Shown here: one piece after another, positions 8,885-17,042 of the stretch
How positions within the stretch are numbered: position 1 is the first letter of the stretch
Layout: every line of letters begins with the position of its first letter
DNA from: Phycisphaerae bacterium
Lineage (GTDB): Bacteria > Planctomycetota > Phycisphaerae > UBA1845 > Fen-1342
NCBI GenBank assembly: GCA_028277645.1
Contig: JANQFV010000071.1
Coordinates: 1 to 39,071, forward strand
Direction of reading: 5' to 3'
DNA: 39,071 nt
Position numbers and translations under genes: made by a program
Notes under the pieces: generated by a model
The model's input: only the letters and a program-made list of their open reading frames with translations
Told to the model about the DNA's origin: nothing
Database searches by the model: none

Positions 8885-9068
8885 GGTGAGCACCTCTCTG
8901 CCAGATCAACCCAAGGAGCGCCAATGTATCTGTCACGCCCGGCCATCGCCAGCAGCCCGTGCGAACGCGCTACGCCACAGCTTATCGGCCCTGCGCCGGC
9001 GCGACACGCATGCCGATAATCTGAGCAGAGTCCAGTTTCGGCTCAAACTGCGCGCGGAGTGCAACCAG
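8885..9068. other. divergent intergenic region
   Basis: These 184 bases separate the divergent glycosidase and protease genes and must hold both promoters. For the protease a GATAAT at 9015-9020 lies 48 bases before the ATG. No other structure was seen. Confidence 0.4.
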
Positions 9069-12000
9069 ATGTCACGGACGACACTGCTTATCGGGGCGAT
9101 CACGCTCATTCTCTACACGACTAGCGACGCCCGCGCGGCCGATGAGACAGCCCCTGACGTGCCACTGCTCTTGAGCAGTAGTTCTTCACAACACGTCATC
9201 GCCGAATTCCAATCCACACCCACCCGCACCGAAAAACGCGCCCTGAGACACGCGGGCGTGACGCTCCTGCGCCCCTTGGGACCACGCGCCTACTTCGCCA
9301 GCTTGGATGCTGACCGCTACGATCCGGCTACGCTGGCGCGCCTGCCCAATCTGCATTCGCTCCAGCTCATTGAACTGGAGCACAAACTCCACTCGGCGCT
9401 GCAAGCGCAATCACTCGGCCATACAAGCGACTCTACTGTCGCGGTAAACACGTTGTTCCACGCCGACGCAGATCTGGCCGCTGCGCTGTTGACTTGCCAG
9501 CGCCACGGTGCCCGAATCCAATCCGTGCTCGATATCATTCACGGCGCAGCACTCGAACTGCCGGCGTCAGCTATCCCCGCTCTGGCCGACGAAGACGTAG
9601 TGCAGTGGCTGGAGCCCGCGCTGCCGGCCCTCTCCGAAACGAACGACAGCGTGCGCGCCGCCGTCGGCGCGACACTCGCGCAGGAGCCGCCGTACAACCT
9701 CGACGGCGCCGGCGTCAGCGTGCTCGTCTACGACAGCGGCACCGTCGCCGCCACACACAACGACTTCGATGGCCGCGCCACCCGCCGCGATAGCACGCCG
9801 ATTCGCGACCACGCCACCCAGGTCGCCGGCACCATCGGCGGCTCCGGCCTGATGAGCGGCGGCACCTATCGCGGCATAGCCCCAGCGGTGACGATCGAAT
9901 CCTACGGTTACGAAATCGCCGGCGACCCGCAGGTCGGTCCGCTCTACGCCGATCCCGGGGACCTCCAGAACGACTACGCCGCCGCTGTCGGCAACTACGG
10001 CGTCGTCCTCGCCAACAACTCGATCGGCTCCAACGTCGAATCCAACAACTTCGACTGCACCTGGCAGGGCGACTACGGCGTAACCAGCGTGCTGCTCGAC
10101 AGCATCGTCCGCGGCGGGCTCGGCACGCCGCTGTGCATCGTCTGGTCCGTCGGTAACGAACGCGCCGGCGATCGTTGCGACGTCGAAGGCTTCGGCGATT
10201 ACTACAGCCTCGCCCCGCCCGCCGCCGCCAAGAACCCGATCGTCGTCGGCGCCGTGCAGTCCGACACGCTTGTGGTAACCGACGCGTCGAGCTGGGGCCC
10301 GACCGACGACGGCCGCCTCAAACCCGACCTCGTTGCCCCCGGCTGCCAGAGCTCCGATGACTTCGGCGTCACGTCGTGCGACACCACGGGCGACTACGCC
10401 AGTCGCTGCTCGACCTCCATGGCGACGGCCGCGGTGACGGGCATCAGCGCCCTCCTCATCCAGCAACACCGCCTCTCGTACCCCGCCGCGCCCGACCCGC
10501 TGAACTCGACGATCAAAGCGTTGCTCGTCAACACCGCGGCGGACGAAGTCGCTGCTGATGACCTGCCGGGACCTGACTACCACTACGGCTACGGCCTCGT
10601 GCAGGTCGTACCGGCCGTCGACGCGATCATTGCCGGCAACTTCCTCGAATCCGACCTCGATCAGGACGAGATCTTCACGACGTACGCCGTCGTCGGGTCG
10701 GCCGATAGCGAGCTCCGCGTTACGCTCGCGTGGGACGACGCGCCTGGAACGCCCAACATGACTGCCGCGCTGATCAACGATCTCGACCTGCTCGTCTACG
10801 ACCCGTCCGAATCGCCGCACTACCCCTGGACGCTCGACCCCAACAACCCGTCGGCCGCTGCGATTCGGTCGCAACCCGACCACACCAACAACATCGAGCA
10901 GGTCGTGATCACCGGCGCCACGCCGGGTATCTATCGCATCGAAGTCACCGGCCACGCGATCCCCGACGGGCCGCAGACGTTCTCACTCTGTGCGACGCCG
11001 AGTCTGCTCGGCTGCACTTCGGCCGGCACCATCGCGCTCGACCGCGCGGCCTACGGCTGCGCCACTCTCGCCCAGGTCTGGGTCACGGATTGTGACCTCA
11101 ACACCGACCCCAACGCAGCAGACGCGGCCACTGCTATCGTCTGGTCGGACAGCGAACCCGGCGGCGAGTCGATTCTGCTGACTGAGGTCGCACCCGACGC
11201 CGGTGCGTTCATCGGCACGCTGCCCGTGTCCGACACCGACGCTACGGGCGTCCTCTGGGTCACCGCTGCCGACACCATCACCGCCGAATACCTCGACGTC
11301 GACAACGGCGCCGGCGAAACCGACGTGCTCGTAACGTCGACCGCTACCGTCGAGTGTACGCCGCCGGCCATTACCAGCATCGTTGTCACCGACATCGACA
11401 CGTGGCGGGCCACGATCGCCGTCGACGTCAACGAGCCTTGCCGTGTAGCAATCCGCTACGGCACTGACTGCGCCCTGCTCGACCAGACCGAGCTCATCGC
11501 CGACTACGCCACCCAGCACACGATCGAGCTGACCGACCTCGCGCCCGACACCACGATCTACTTCGCCATCGACGCGGTCGATGTCGCCGGCAACACCACG
11601 ACCGACGACAATGCCGGCCTGTGCCACACGTTCGACACGCTCGCGGTTCCGACCTTCTTCATCGAGGAGTTCGCCGCCGACTTCGACCTCGACCACATGC
11701 TCCTGCGCTTCACGCCGGATGAGTCGCTCGACTTCTACACCGCCTGCGCCGACGTCATCGTTGAACTCCCGATTGATCCCGCCGGCGGCGCACAGCTCGC
11801 GTTGCCCGAAGACGGCTACCTCTACATCGAGCCGAACGAACCAGTCACCTTCTACACCCAGCAATACGACGGCTTCTACGTCGGCAGCAACGGCTACCTC
11901 ACCTTCACCGCCGGCGACAGCGGCCGCGACCCGACGCCCGCCGCCCACTTCGCACTGCCGCGTATCGCGCCGCTATTTTGCGACCTCAGCCCGCAGGCCG

Positions 12001-13289
12001 GCACCGTCAGTTGGCGCGCGTTCGACGAAGGCGTCGCCGTCACCTGGACCAATGTCCCCACCTACGGCACGAGCAACGCCAACACCTTCCAGATCGTGCT
12101 CTACGCCGACGGTACCGTCGAGCTCGCCTGGCTCGACGTCGCCGCCGACACTGCGCTCGTCGGCCTTTCCGCCGGCAACGACCTCGACCCGTCCTACATG
12201 CCGCTCGATCTGTCGAATCTCACCGCCTGTGGACCGCGTCCGCCGCGCGCGCTCGACCTCGACCTCGTCGCCGTGGACTACGTTCCCCTGACCATCGCGC
12301 TCGTCGCCACTGACGACGGTCTGCCCGACCCGCCCGGGTACCTGACCTACACGATCACCGCCGCCCCGGCCTTCGAGCTCGTCGACCCCGGCACCGACGA
12401 GGTCATCGACCCCAACGACCTGCCCTACACGCTCGTCGATTCCGGCCACGAGGTCGTCTACCGCTGCTACGACCCCTGGACCATCACCGATTCGTTCACC
12501 TACGTCGCCGACGACGGCGGCGAGAGTCCCACCGGCGGCGAGTCCAGCACTGCCACCGTCTCGCTCACGATTAACGAGCCCGCCCGAGTCTACAGATACC
12601 CGCTCCACCTGGATCCGAACTGGGCCACCGACGGACTGTGGGAGTTCGGCGTCCCGCTCGGCGGCGGGTCGTACACGGGCGATCCCGACAGCGGTTACAC
12701 CGGCACCAAAGTCTACGGCTACAACCTCGCCGGCGACTACGCGAACAACCTCGCTGACGCGGAGTATCTGACCACCGGCGCCTTCGACTGCACCGGCCTC
12801 TGGCGGACCGAGCTGCGCTATTGGCGGTGGCTGGGGATCGAGGCCGCCGCGTTCGACCACGCGCGGATCGAGGTCTCGACCGACGGCGCGTCGTGGACCA
12901 CGGCCTGGCAGCACCTCGGCGGCGCCGTGCTGGACGACGAATGGTCGCAGCAGACGGTCAGCATTATGACGCCGGCGGACGATGCCGCGACCGTCTACAT
13001 CCGCTGGGGTCTGGGCCCGACCGACTCCACCGGGACGGCGTTCGGCTGGAACATCGACGACGTCGAGCTCTGGGCCGTACCCCAGCCGCTACCCGCCGGC
13101 GACATGAACTGCGACGGCGTGTTCGGCTACGACGACATCAACGCGTTCGTCTCCGCCCTGATCGGCCCCGAGCACTACGCCGAGGACGAGCCGGACTGCA
13201 ACTACTGGAACGCCGACGTCAACCGCGACGGGCAGGTGAGCTTCGCGGACATCAATCCGTTCGTGCGCGGGTTGTTGGGGTTGGACTAA
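9069..13289 (+). CDS. secreted S8 (subtilisin-like) serine protease with beta-sandwich modules and dockerin-like C-terminus
   Basis: The product has 1406 residues. A signal peptide (about 1-23, ending ARA) is followed by a propeptide-like region. The S8 domain has Asp222 (VLVYDSGTV), His248 (RDHATQVAGTIGGSG), an oxyanion Asn (ANNSIGSN, about 316-317) and Ser450 in CSTSMATAAVTG, where the usual GTS is STS. Then come a pro-convertase/PPC-like sandwich (about 540-640, LAWDDAPGTPNMTAALINDLDL), an Ig-like domain (650-762), a fibronectin III-like domain (765-860), a VGSNGYLTFTAGD domain (860-1055), an Ig-like domain (1068-1175) and a MAM-like region (1180-1335). A two-repeat EF-hand/dockerin-like tail ends the protein (GDMNCDGVFGYDDINAF and NADVNRDGQVSFADINPF). 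I took the ATG at 9069, preceded by GGAG, because the upstream open frame is unlike protein. It is probably an extracellular or surface protease. Confidence 0.88.
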   Translation: MSRTTLLIGAITLILYTTSDARAADETAPDVPLLLSSSSSQHVIAEFQSTPTRTEKRALRHAGVTLLRPLGPRAYFASLDADRYDPATLARLPNLHSLQLIELEHKLHSALQAQSLGHTSDSTVAVNTLFHADADLAAALLTCQRHGARIQSVLDIIHGAALELPASAIPALADEDVVQWLEPALPALSETNDSVRAAVGATLAQEPPYNLDGAGVSVLVYDSGTVAATHNDFDGRATRRDSTPIRDHATQVAGTIGGSGLMSGGTYRGIAPAVTIESYGYEIAGDPQVGPLYADPGDLQNDYAAAVGNYGVVLANNSIGSNVESNNFDCTWQGDYGVTSVLLDSIVRGGLGTPLCIVWSVGNERAGDRCDVEGFGDYYSLAPPAAAKNPIVVGAVQSDTLVVTDASSWGPTDDGRLKPDLVAPGCQSSDDFGVTSCDTTGDYASRCSTSMATAAVTGISALLIQQHRLSYPAAPDPLNSTIKALLVNTAADEVAADDLPGPDYHYGYGLVQVVPAVDAIIAGNFLESDLDQDEIFTTYAVVGSADSELRVTLAWDDAPGTPNMTAALINDLDLLVYDPSESPHYPWTLDPNNPSAAAIRSQPDHTNNIEQVVITGATPGIYRIEVTGHAIPDGPQTFSLCATPSLLGCTSAGTIALDRAAYGCATLAQVWVTDCDLNTDPNAADAATAIVWSDSEPGGESILLTEVAPDAGAFIGTLPVSDTDATGVLWVTAADTITAEYLDVDNGAGETDVLVTSTATVECTPPAITSIVVTDIDTWRATIAVDVNEPCRVAIRYGTDCALLDQTELIADYATQHTIELTDLAPDTTIYFAIDAVDVAGNTTTDDNAGLCHTFDTLAVPTFFIEEFAADFDLDHMLLRFTPDESLDFYTACADVIVELPIDPAGGAQLALPEDGYLYIEPNEPVTFYTQQYDGFYVGSNGYLTFTAGDSGRDPTPAAHFALPRIAPLFCDLSPQAGTVSWRAFDEGVAVTWTNVPTYGTSNANTFQIVLYADGTVELAWLDVAADTALVGLSAGNDLDPSYMPLDLSNLTACGPRPPRALDLDLVAVDYVPLTIALVATDDGLPDPPGYLTYTITAAPAFELVDPGTDEVIDPNDLPYTLVDSGHEVVYRCYDPWTITDSFTYVADDGGESPTGGESSTATVSLTINEPARVYRYPLHLDPNWATDGLWEFGVPLGGGSYTGDPDSGYTGTKVYGYNLAGDYANNLADAEYLTTGAFDCTGLWRTELRYWRWLGIEAAAFDHARIEVSTDGASWTTAWQHLGGAVLDDEWSQQTVSIMTPADDAATVYIRWGLGPTDSTGTAFGWNIDDVELWAVPQPLPAGDMNCDGVFGYDDINAFVSALIGPEHYAEDEPDCNYWNADVNRDGQVSFADINPFVRGLLGLD

Positions 13290-13290
13290 A

Positions 13291-13330
13291 ACCCCTCTCC
13301 CCCTTGGGGGAGAGGTTGGGAGAGGGGGTG
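13291..13330. repeat. GC-rich intergenic hairpin after the protease gene
   Basis: CCTCTCCCCC (13294-13303) and GGGGGAGAGG (13306-13315) form a 10-bp stem with a TT centre two codons after the protease stop. It is followed by TTGGGAGAGGGGG. This is a dispersed intergenic repeat type and may act as a 3' end structure; there is no T-run. Confidence 0.6.
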
Positions 13331-13382
13331 GCCGTCGCTGATGGGCTGCTGATTCAACCCGCCATGACTGTTCGCGGCAGCG

Positions 13383-15074
13383 CTAGATGCCCTCTCGTAT
13401 ATCCTCAAGCAAGTCCTGCAACCTGTATCCGCTGCGCACACAAATGAGCCTGACGCCGTTGGCCTTGCAGAGTTTACGCTTCCTGGCGTCCCTCTTCTTG
13501 CTAGCTTCAAAGCCCCGCTTTCCGCCAAAGAAGGCTACTGGCTGATCGTGTTGAACACCTTGGTATTCTATGGCGACCGATATTTCGGGTACGAACACGT
13601 CAAGGTGTTGTGGGGACAGCCACTCTGGCCGGGCGTGCTGAATGACATCGTATTGTGGAAATGCGGCCTTGATTTGATAGAAGAGATCCGTCTCCGATAC
13701 CCAGCCTTCACCGATGCGGGGTAAGCCGCGCTTGTCGCGCAGCATGTCCTCCGATTCTCTCGTCAGCAATCGGACGGCTTCTAAGACGAAGCGCTCCCTG
13801 CTGAAAGCGTAGCCCTGGATCTTGGCTTTCGCAGACACGGGTGAACCGCAGAAGACCGAATATGTGCGGTTCCATGTCTTCGGTGTCCACTCTTCCAACA
13901 GGTTGCATCCTGAATTGGCGCGCCGATGCCGAATGATGATGTTCATCTCGCCAACGATCTCTCGGAGATGCTCTCGACCCCACGAGGTAACCTGCGGCCC
14001 CTCGAGAAGTAATAGGTCACCAGCATCAGCTTCTTGACCAAGAACGAACTTGAGCGACATGCGATTGTCTGCGAGCATAGAAGAGCACGACGCTAGCGGA
14101 GCCTCCGGCAAGACTCTCAGTGCTTCAGCGTACGCTTGCTCCATGACGAAGCAATCAGAAGCCCAACCGCGGCAAGTATAGCTTGCGTCTGGGTATGCGT
14201 CAGAGACCTTCAGCAGTTCTTCGGCTGCTCTTCGCCAAGGTGGCTTCAGCATTTGCTGCACATAGCAGATTACGTAGTCTGTTTGTGCGGCCACGTCGAT
14301 AGCAGCCCCTTTGGTCCACTCACATTTCCACTTTCGAAAGAACGCGTGCTGCTCTTTGGTCATATCCTCCGTGCATGGCAAGAAGCTACGATACAAAGGA
14401 ACGCCTTTGCTCTTTGCCTTTGAGACTTCTTCCTCTCGAGCGAGGTGCCGCTTCCACTGCGGCCGTCTCGGTTTTCCCAGAATACGCATTAGAAGTGATT
14501 TCGATGAACGCTGTCCATTGCAGAAGATCCTCCGGTCATCGCCCGTCAGATGCAAGACACGTGAGACTCTGCAGCAATCACACAACACTTCACGGACGTC
14601 ATTTTTCATCGCACGAATCGCGACCGTGGGGTCCGGAATGAACGTCGATTCGACGTCACGGTTACTCGCCCGCCTCGCCATTATTAGGACAGCGTCCAAC
14701 TCTGCTTTCAGAATGCACTCCTCTAACCTTCGTCTTTGCTGCCACAACCGGCCAATCTTTGTGCCTTGACGAATACCGTTTTTTCTTAACTGGCCTTCCT
14801 TGCTAACTGTCGCAGCGCGCTGCCTGTCCAGTGCAGGCCCATCAAGCGAGTAAAACGGAATGCGATGGCGCTCCGAGATTTGAAGCGTCTTTCGCCCGAC
14901 GTCTCTGCGTCCGTCAAGGTTGATACCCGCCTTTTCGGCCGGACCTCGGAAGTTAAGAGGCTCCTCCGCCATGAGGAGTTGGTAACACGCTTCCTGCAAT
15001 TCAAAGAGAAGCGCGTAGTATCGCTCCAGCGCGCTAATCAGTGCCTCTGCATCTTTCTCAAGCCGCGGAAGCAT
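13383..15074 (-). CDS. putative PD-(D/E)XK-type nuclease-like protein, probably horizontally acquired
   Basis: This protein has 563 residues from the ATG at 15074, which has GGTGGA 10 bases upstream; the frame is open to a TTG at 15212. The last 80 residues hold QHLDVFVPEISVAIEYQG followed by VQHDQPVAFFGGKRGFE and a basic tail RDARKRKLCKANGVRLICV. Asp492, Glu503 and Gln505 give the D-x10-E-x-Q spacing of a restriction-endonuclease-like core with Q in place of the usual K, as in several Vsr/DUF559-like families. The N-terminal 450 residues are not recognised. They contain a helical, charged start and a LCDCCRVSRVLHLTGDDRRIFCNG segment with clustered Cys. The gene is visibly lower in GC than its neighbours, stands alone, and is bordered by repeats. 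A defence or DNA-processing role is inference. Confidence 0.6.
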   Translation of the reverse strand: MLPRLEKDAEALISALERYYALLFELQEACYQLLMAEEPLNFRGPAEKAGINLDGRRDVGRKTLQISERHRIPFYSLDGPALDRQRAATVSKEGQLRKNGIRQGTKIGRLWQQRRRLEECILKAELDAVLIMARRASNRDVESTFIPDPTVAIRAMKNDVREVLCDCCRVSRVLHLTGDDRRIFCNGQRSSKSLLMRILGKPRRPQWKRHLAREEEVSKAKSKGVPLYRSFLPCTEDMTKEQHAFFRKWKCEWTKGAAIDVAAQTDYVICYVQQMLKPPWRRAAEELLKVSDAYPDASYTCRGWASDCFVMEQAYAEALRVLPEAPLASCSSMLADNRMSLKFVLGQEADAGDLLLLEGPQVTSWGREHLREIVGEMNIIIRHRRANSGCNLLEEWTPKTWNRTYSVFCGSPVSAKAKIQGYAFSRERFVLEAVRLLTRESEDMLRDKRGLPRIGEGWVSETDLFYQIKAAFPQYDVIQHARPEWLSPQHLDVFVPEISVAIEYQGVQHDQPVAFFGGKRGFEASKKRDARKRKLCKANGVRLICVRSGYRLQDLLEDIREGI

Positions 15075-15247
15075 CGACACGGTTCCACCGAAACGCGAGT
15101 TCCTCAGTATGCTGAGATGATACCGCGCAAACGGACGCCATTGGCACGGGGAAACCGGCATTCCGCCGCCGCTAGTCAAGGGGCGGTGGGTTGCGGTCCT
15201 GTTTGTCTTCAAAGCGACGACAGTGTAGGTTGTTAAGAACGTTGTGG

Positions 15248-15264
15248 CACGGTTTGAAACCGTG
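15248..15264. repeat. palindrome CACGGTTT-G-AAACCGTG
   Basis: Two perfect 8-base arms flank a single G; a second CGGTTT follows 6 bases after the palindrome. It could be an operator or a fragment of a dispersed palindromic element. It lies in noncoding DNA about 175 bases upstream of the nuclease-like gene. Confidence 0.5.
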
Positions 15265-15720
15265 AGAGAACGGTTTGGCTAGGCTTGGCGTGGCTTCGTA
15301 GCTAAGGCGACCCGCGCACCAGGATCCGTTGCCGGCTTTCCAGTGCGATACGAGAGGAGCAGCTACGGATGCGTCGGTAGCTGCGGCCGCACCGGACCAA
15401 GACCGTTGGTGTGGCCAGGCACACACTGCCTCGCCCGCACTGTCAAACCCCACCAAACTCCCACACCAGCCCGCAATGACCTTGCTCCGCGCCCGCCGCG
15501 CGGGCAGGCTGTCACTATGCTCCGCCGTCTTCCTCCTCTCGCCGCCCGACCCGCCCCCGTCTCTCGCTCCCCCTCAGTCCCTCCCCTCCGTCCCTCCATT
15601 CCCACCTCCCCACGTCCCCACCCAAGAGTATCAAACCGAGCGCGCGCAACCATGAGACCCTTGACACCCTTCCCCGCCCGACCCCCGGCGACCGCAATTA
15701 CCGGCCCCGGTCGCCCCGCC

Positions 15721-15784
15721 ATTCCCACGTTCCCACGTTCCCACCTTCCCACCTTCCCACCTTCCCACTTTCCCGCGTCCCCAC
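15721..15784. repeat. eight tandem copies of an 8-base unit (NTTCCCAC)
   Basis: The units read ATTCCCAC, GTTCCCAC twice, CTTCCCAC three times, TTTCCCGC and GTCCCCAC. The first base varies, the core TTCCCAC is kept, and the last two units have decayed. The array ends 20 bases before the stop of the leftward M16-like gene. It is a simple-sequence array that could vary by slippage. Confidence 0.8.
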
Positions 15785-15803
15785 AACCGAGGGCGGCTGT
15801 GCT

Positions 15804-17042
15804 CTATGAAGACCGCGTCCCCAGCGTCGCCGTACAGAGCCGATCCAACGGCAGGCTGCGGGCGAAGCGCGCCGCGTCCCCGAGCGTCACGGCCCGCAGC
15901 GCGTCGAGCTTCGGCGTGCGGCCGATCGGGCGGCCGAAGTGGAAGAGGTCGTCGCTGAGGCTGCTGGCGTGGGCGCGGGTCAGGTCGGCCTCGGTCTCGA
16001 ACTGGGCGATCAGACCGTCGCGGGCGCGGGTGACCTCCTGCTCGGTCAGGTCTTCGCCCAGGCGACGCAGCTCGCGCAGCAGCGTCTCGTGTGTGCGCTC
16101 GCACCGCTCCGGCGTCGTGCTGGCACCGAGGTGGATGATGCCCTTACCCCGCGGCTGCTCGTGCCAGGCGCCGACCCAGTACACCAGACCCTGCTTCTCG
16201 CGCACCTCGGTGAACAGCCGGCCGCTCATGCCGCCGGAGAGCACGCCGAGCAAGACGCTCTCGACCGCGTAGTCGTCATGCCCCTTGGACACGCCGGGAA
16301 GCGTGATGCCGATGTACTGTTGTTCGAGGTCCTTGTGGCGATGCTCGCGGGCGGGCGTGAAGTCGAACGCGACTTCGTCACGCCCGGCCGGGGCCGCGTC
16401 GCCAAAGCCGGCGAAACACGCGGCGAGCTGGCGCGTGATCAGCGCCGTATCCACGGGACCGGCGGCGGAAACCTGCAGCCGGCCGGCGTGGAACGTCCGC
16501 TGCCAGTGGGTCCGCATGGCGTCGGGCGAGATCGCGGCGAGTGACTCGGCCGTGCCGCCGGGATGCCGGCCGAGGATCGGGCCGAGCGTAAGGCGTTGGA
16601 CCATGACGCGGAGCAGATCGCCGGGCTCGTCTTCGAGGTGTTTGAGCTCCTGCTGGGCGAGCTCGACCGCGACGTGGCAGGCGTCGTCGGGGAACTTCGG
16701 GCGGCAGAGCATCTCGGCGACGAGCTCGATCACGTCGCTGACGAATTCCGGCAGGCAGAGCACGCGAACGAGCGTGGACTGGCGGCCGCTGGCGGAGCCC
16801 CACTGCGCACCGAGCCGGTCGAACGCGTCGGCCAGACTCTGGCCGGTGTAGTTCTCGGTGCCCTTGGAGAGCGTTTGCTCGACGATCGAGCCGATGCCGA
16901 GCAGGTCGTCGGGCTCGTCGACCAGTCCGGTCAGCATGCGGAAGCACAGCGCGACGGTGCGGCGTGACGGCAGAACGTCGGCCGCGAACTCCACGCCGTT
17001 GTCGAGCGTCTCGTGGACCAGCGTGGCGGCCGCCGTCGACAT
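15804..17042 (-). CDS. M16 (pitrilysin-like) family protein without the zinc-binding histidines
   Basis: The protein has 412 residues, the usual size of a small M16 subunit with two halves. The N-terminal half contains GIGSIVEQTLSKGTENYTG where active M16 enzymes have G-[IL]-x-H-x-x-E-H-x-x-F-K-G-T. Here the two zinc-ligand histidines are Ser52 and Gln56, while Glu55 is kept. The second half has the typical VLSGGMSGRLFTEVREKQGLVYWVGAW block, which is the R/Y region of the C-terminal domain. It therefore looks like a non-catalytic M16 subunit, comparable in principle to alpha-MPP or the non-catalytic partners of two-gene M16 systems. No active partner is in the window. The ATG at 17042 shares its A with the TGA of the upstream mutase (TGATG), which implies coupled translation. 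Confidence 0.82.
   Translation of the reverse strand: MSTAAATLVHETLDNGVEFAADVLPSRRTVALCFRMLTGLVDEPDDLLGIGSIVEQTLSKGTENYTGQSLADAFDRLGAQWGSASGRQSTLVRVLCLPEFVSDVIELVAEMLCRPKFPDDACHVAVELAQQELKHLEDEPGDLLRVMVQRLTLGPILGRHPGGTAESLAAISPDAMRTHWQRTFHAGRLQVSAAGPVDTALITRQLAACFAGFGDAAPAGRDEVAFDFTPAREHRHKDLEQQYIGITLPGVSKGHDDYAVESVLLGVLSGGMSGRLFTEVREKQGLVYWVGAWHEQPRGKGIIHLGASTTPERCERTHETLLRELRRLGEDLTEQEVTRARDGLIAQFETEADLTRAHASSLSDDLFHFGRPIGRTPKLDALRAVTLGDAARFARSLPLDRLCTATLGTRSS

Larger units (their letters stand above)
15075..15803. other. 729-base intergenic region with repeats, no convincing gene
   Basis: No reading frame here has protein-like composition; the open frames are artefacts of GC and C-rich repeats. 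It contains a near-perfect palindrome (15248-15264), C-rich low-complexity DNA (about 15530-15620) and an 8-base tandem repeat (15721-15784). Confidence 0.5.

Noticed and set aside
8733..9068. Upstream extension of the protease frame
   Set aside because: It overlaps the divergent glycosidase gene and precedes a clear signal peptide with a ribosome site at 9069.
9567..10955. 462-codon leftward frame inside the protease gene
   Set aside because: Composition is Val/Gly/Arg/Asp-rich antisense translation; the rightward protease domain is certain.
15343..16272. 309-codon rightward frame in the repeat-rich region
   Set aside because: It is made of C-rich repeats and the antisense of the M16-like gene; no protein-like pattern.
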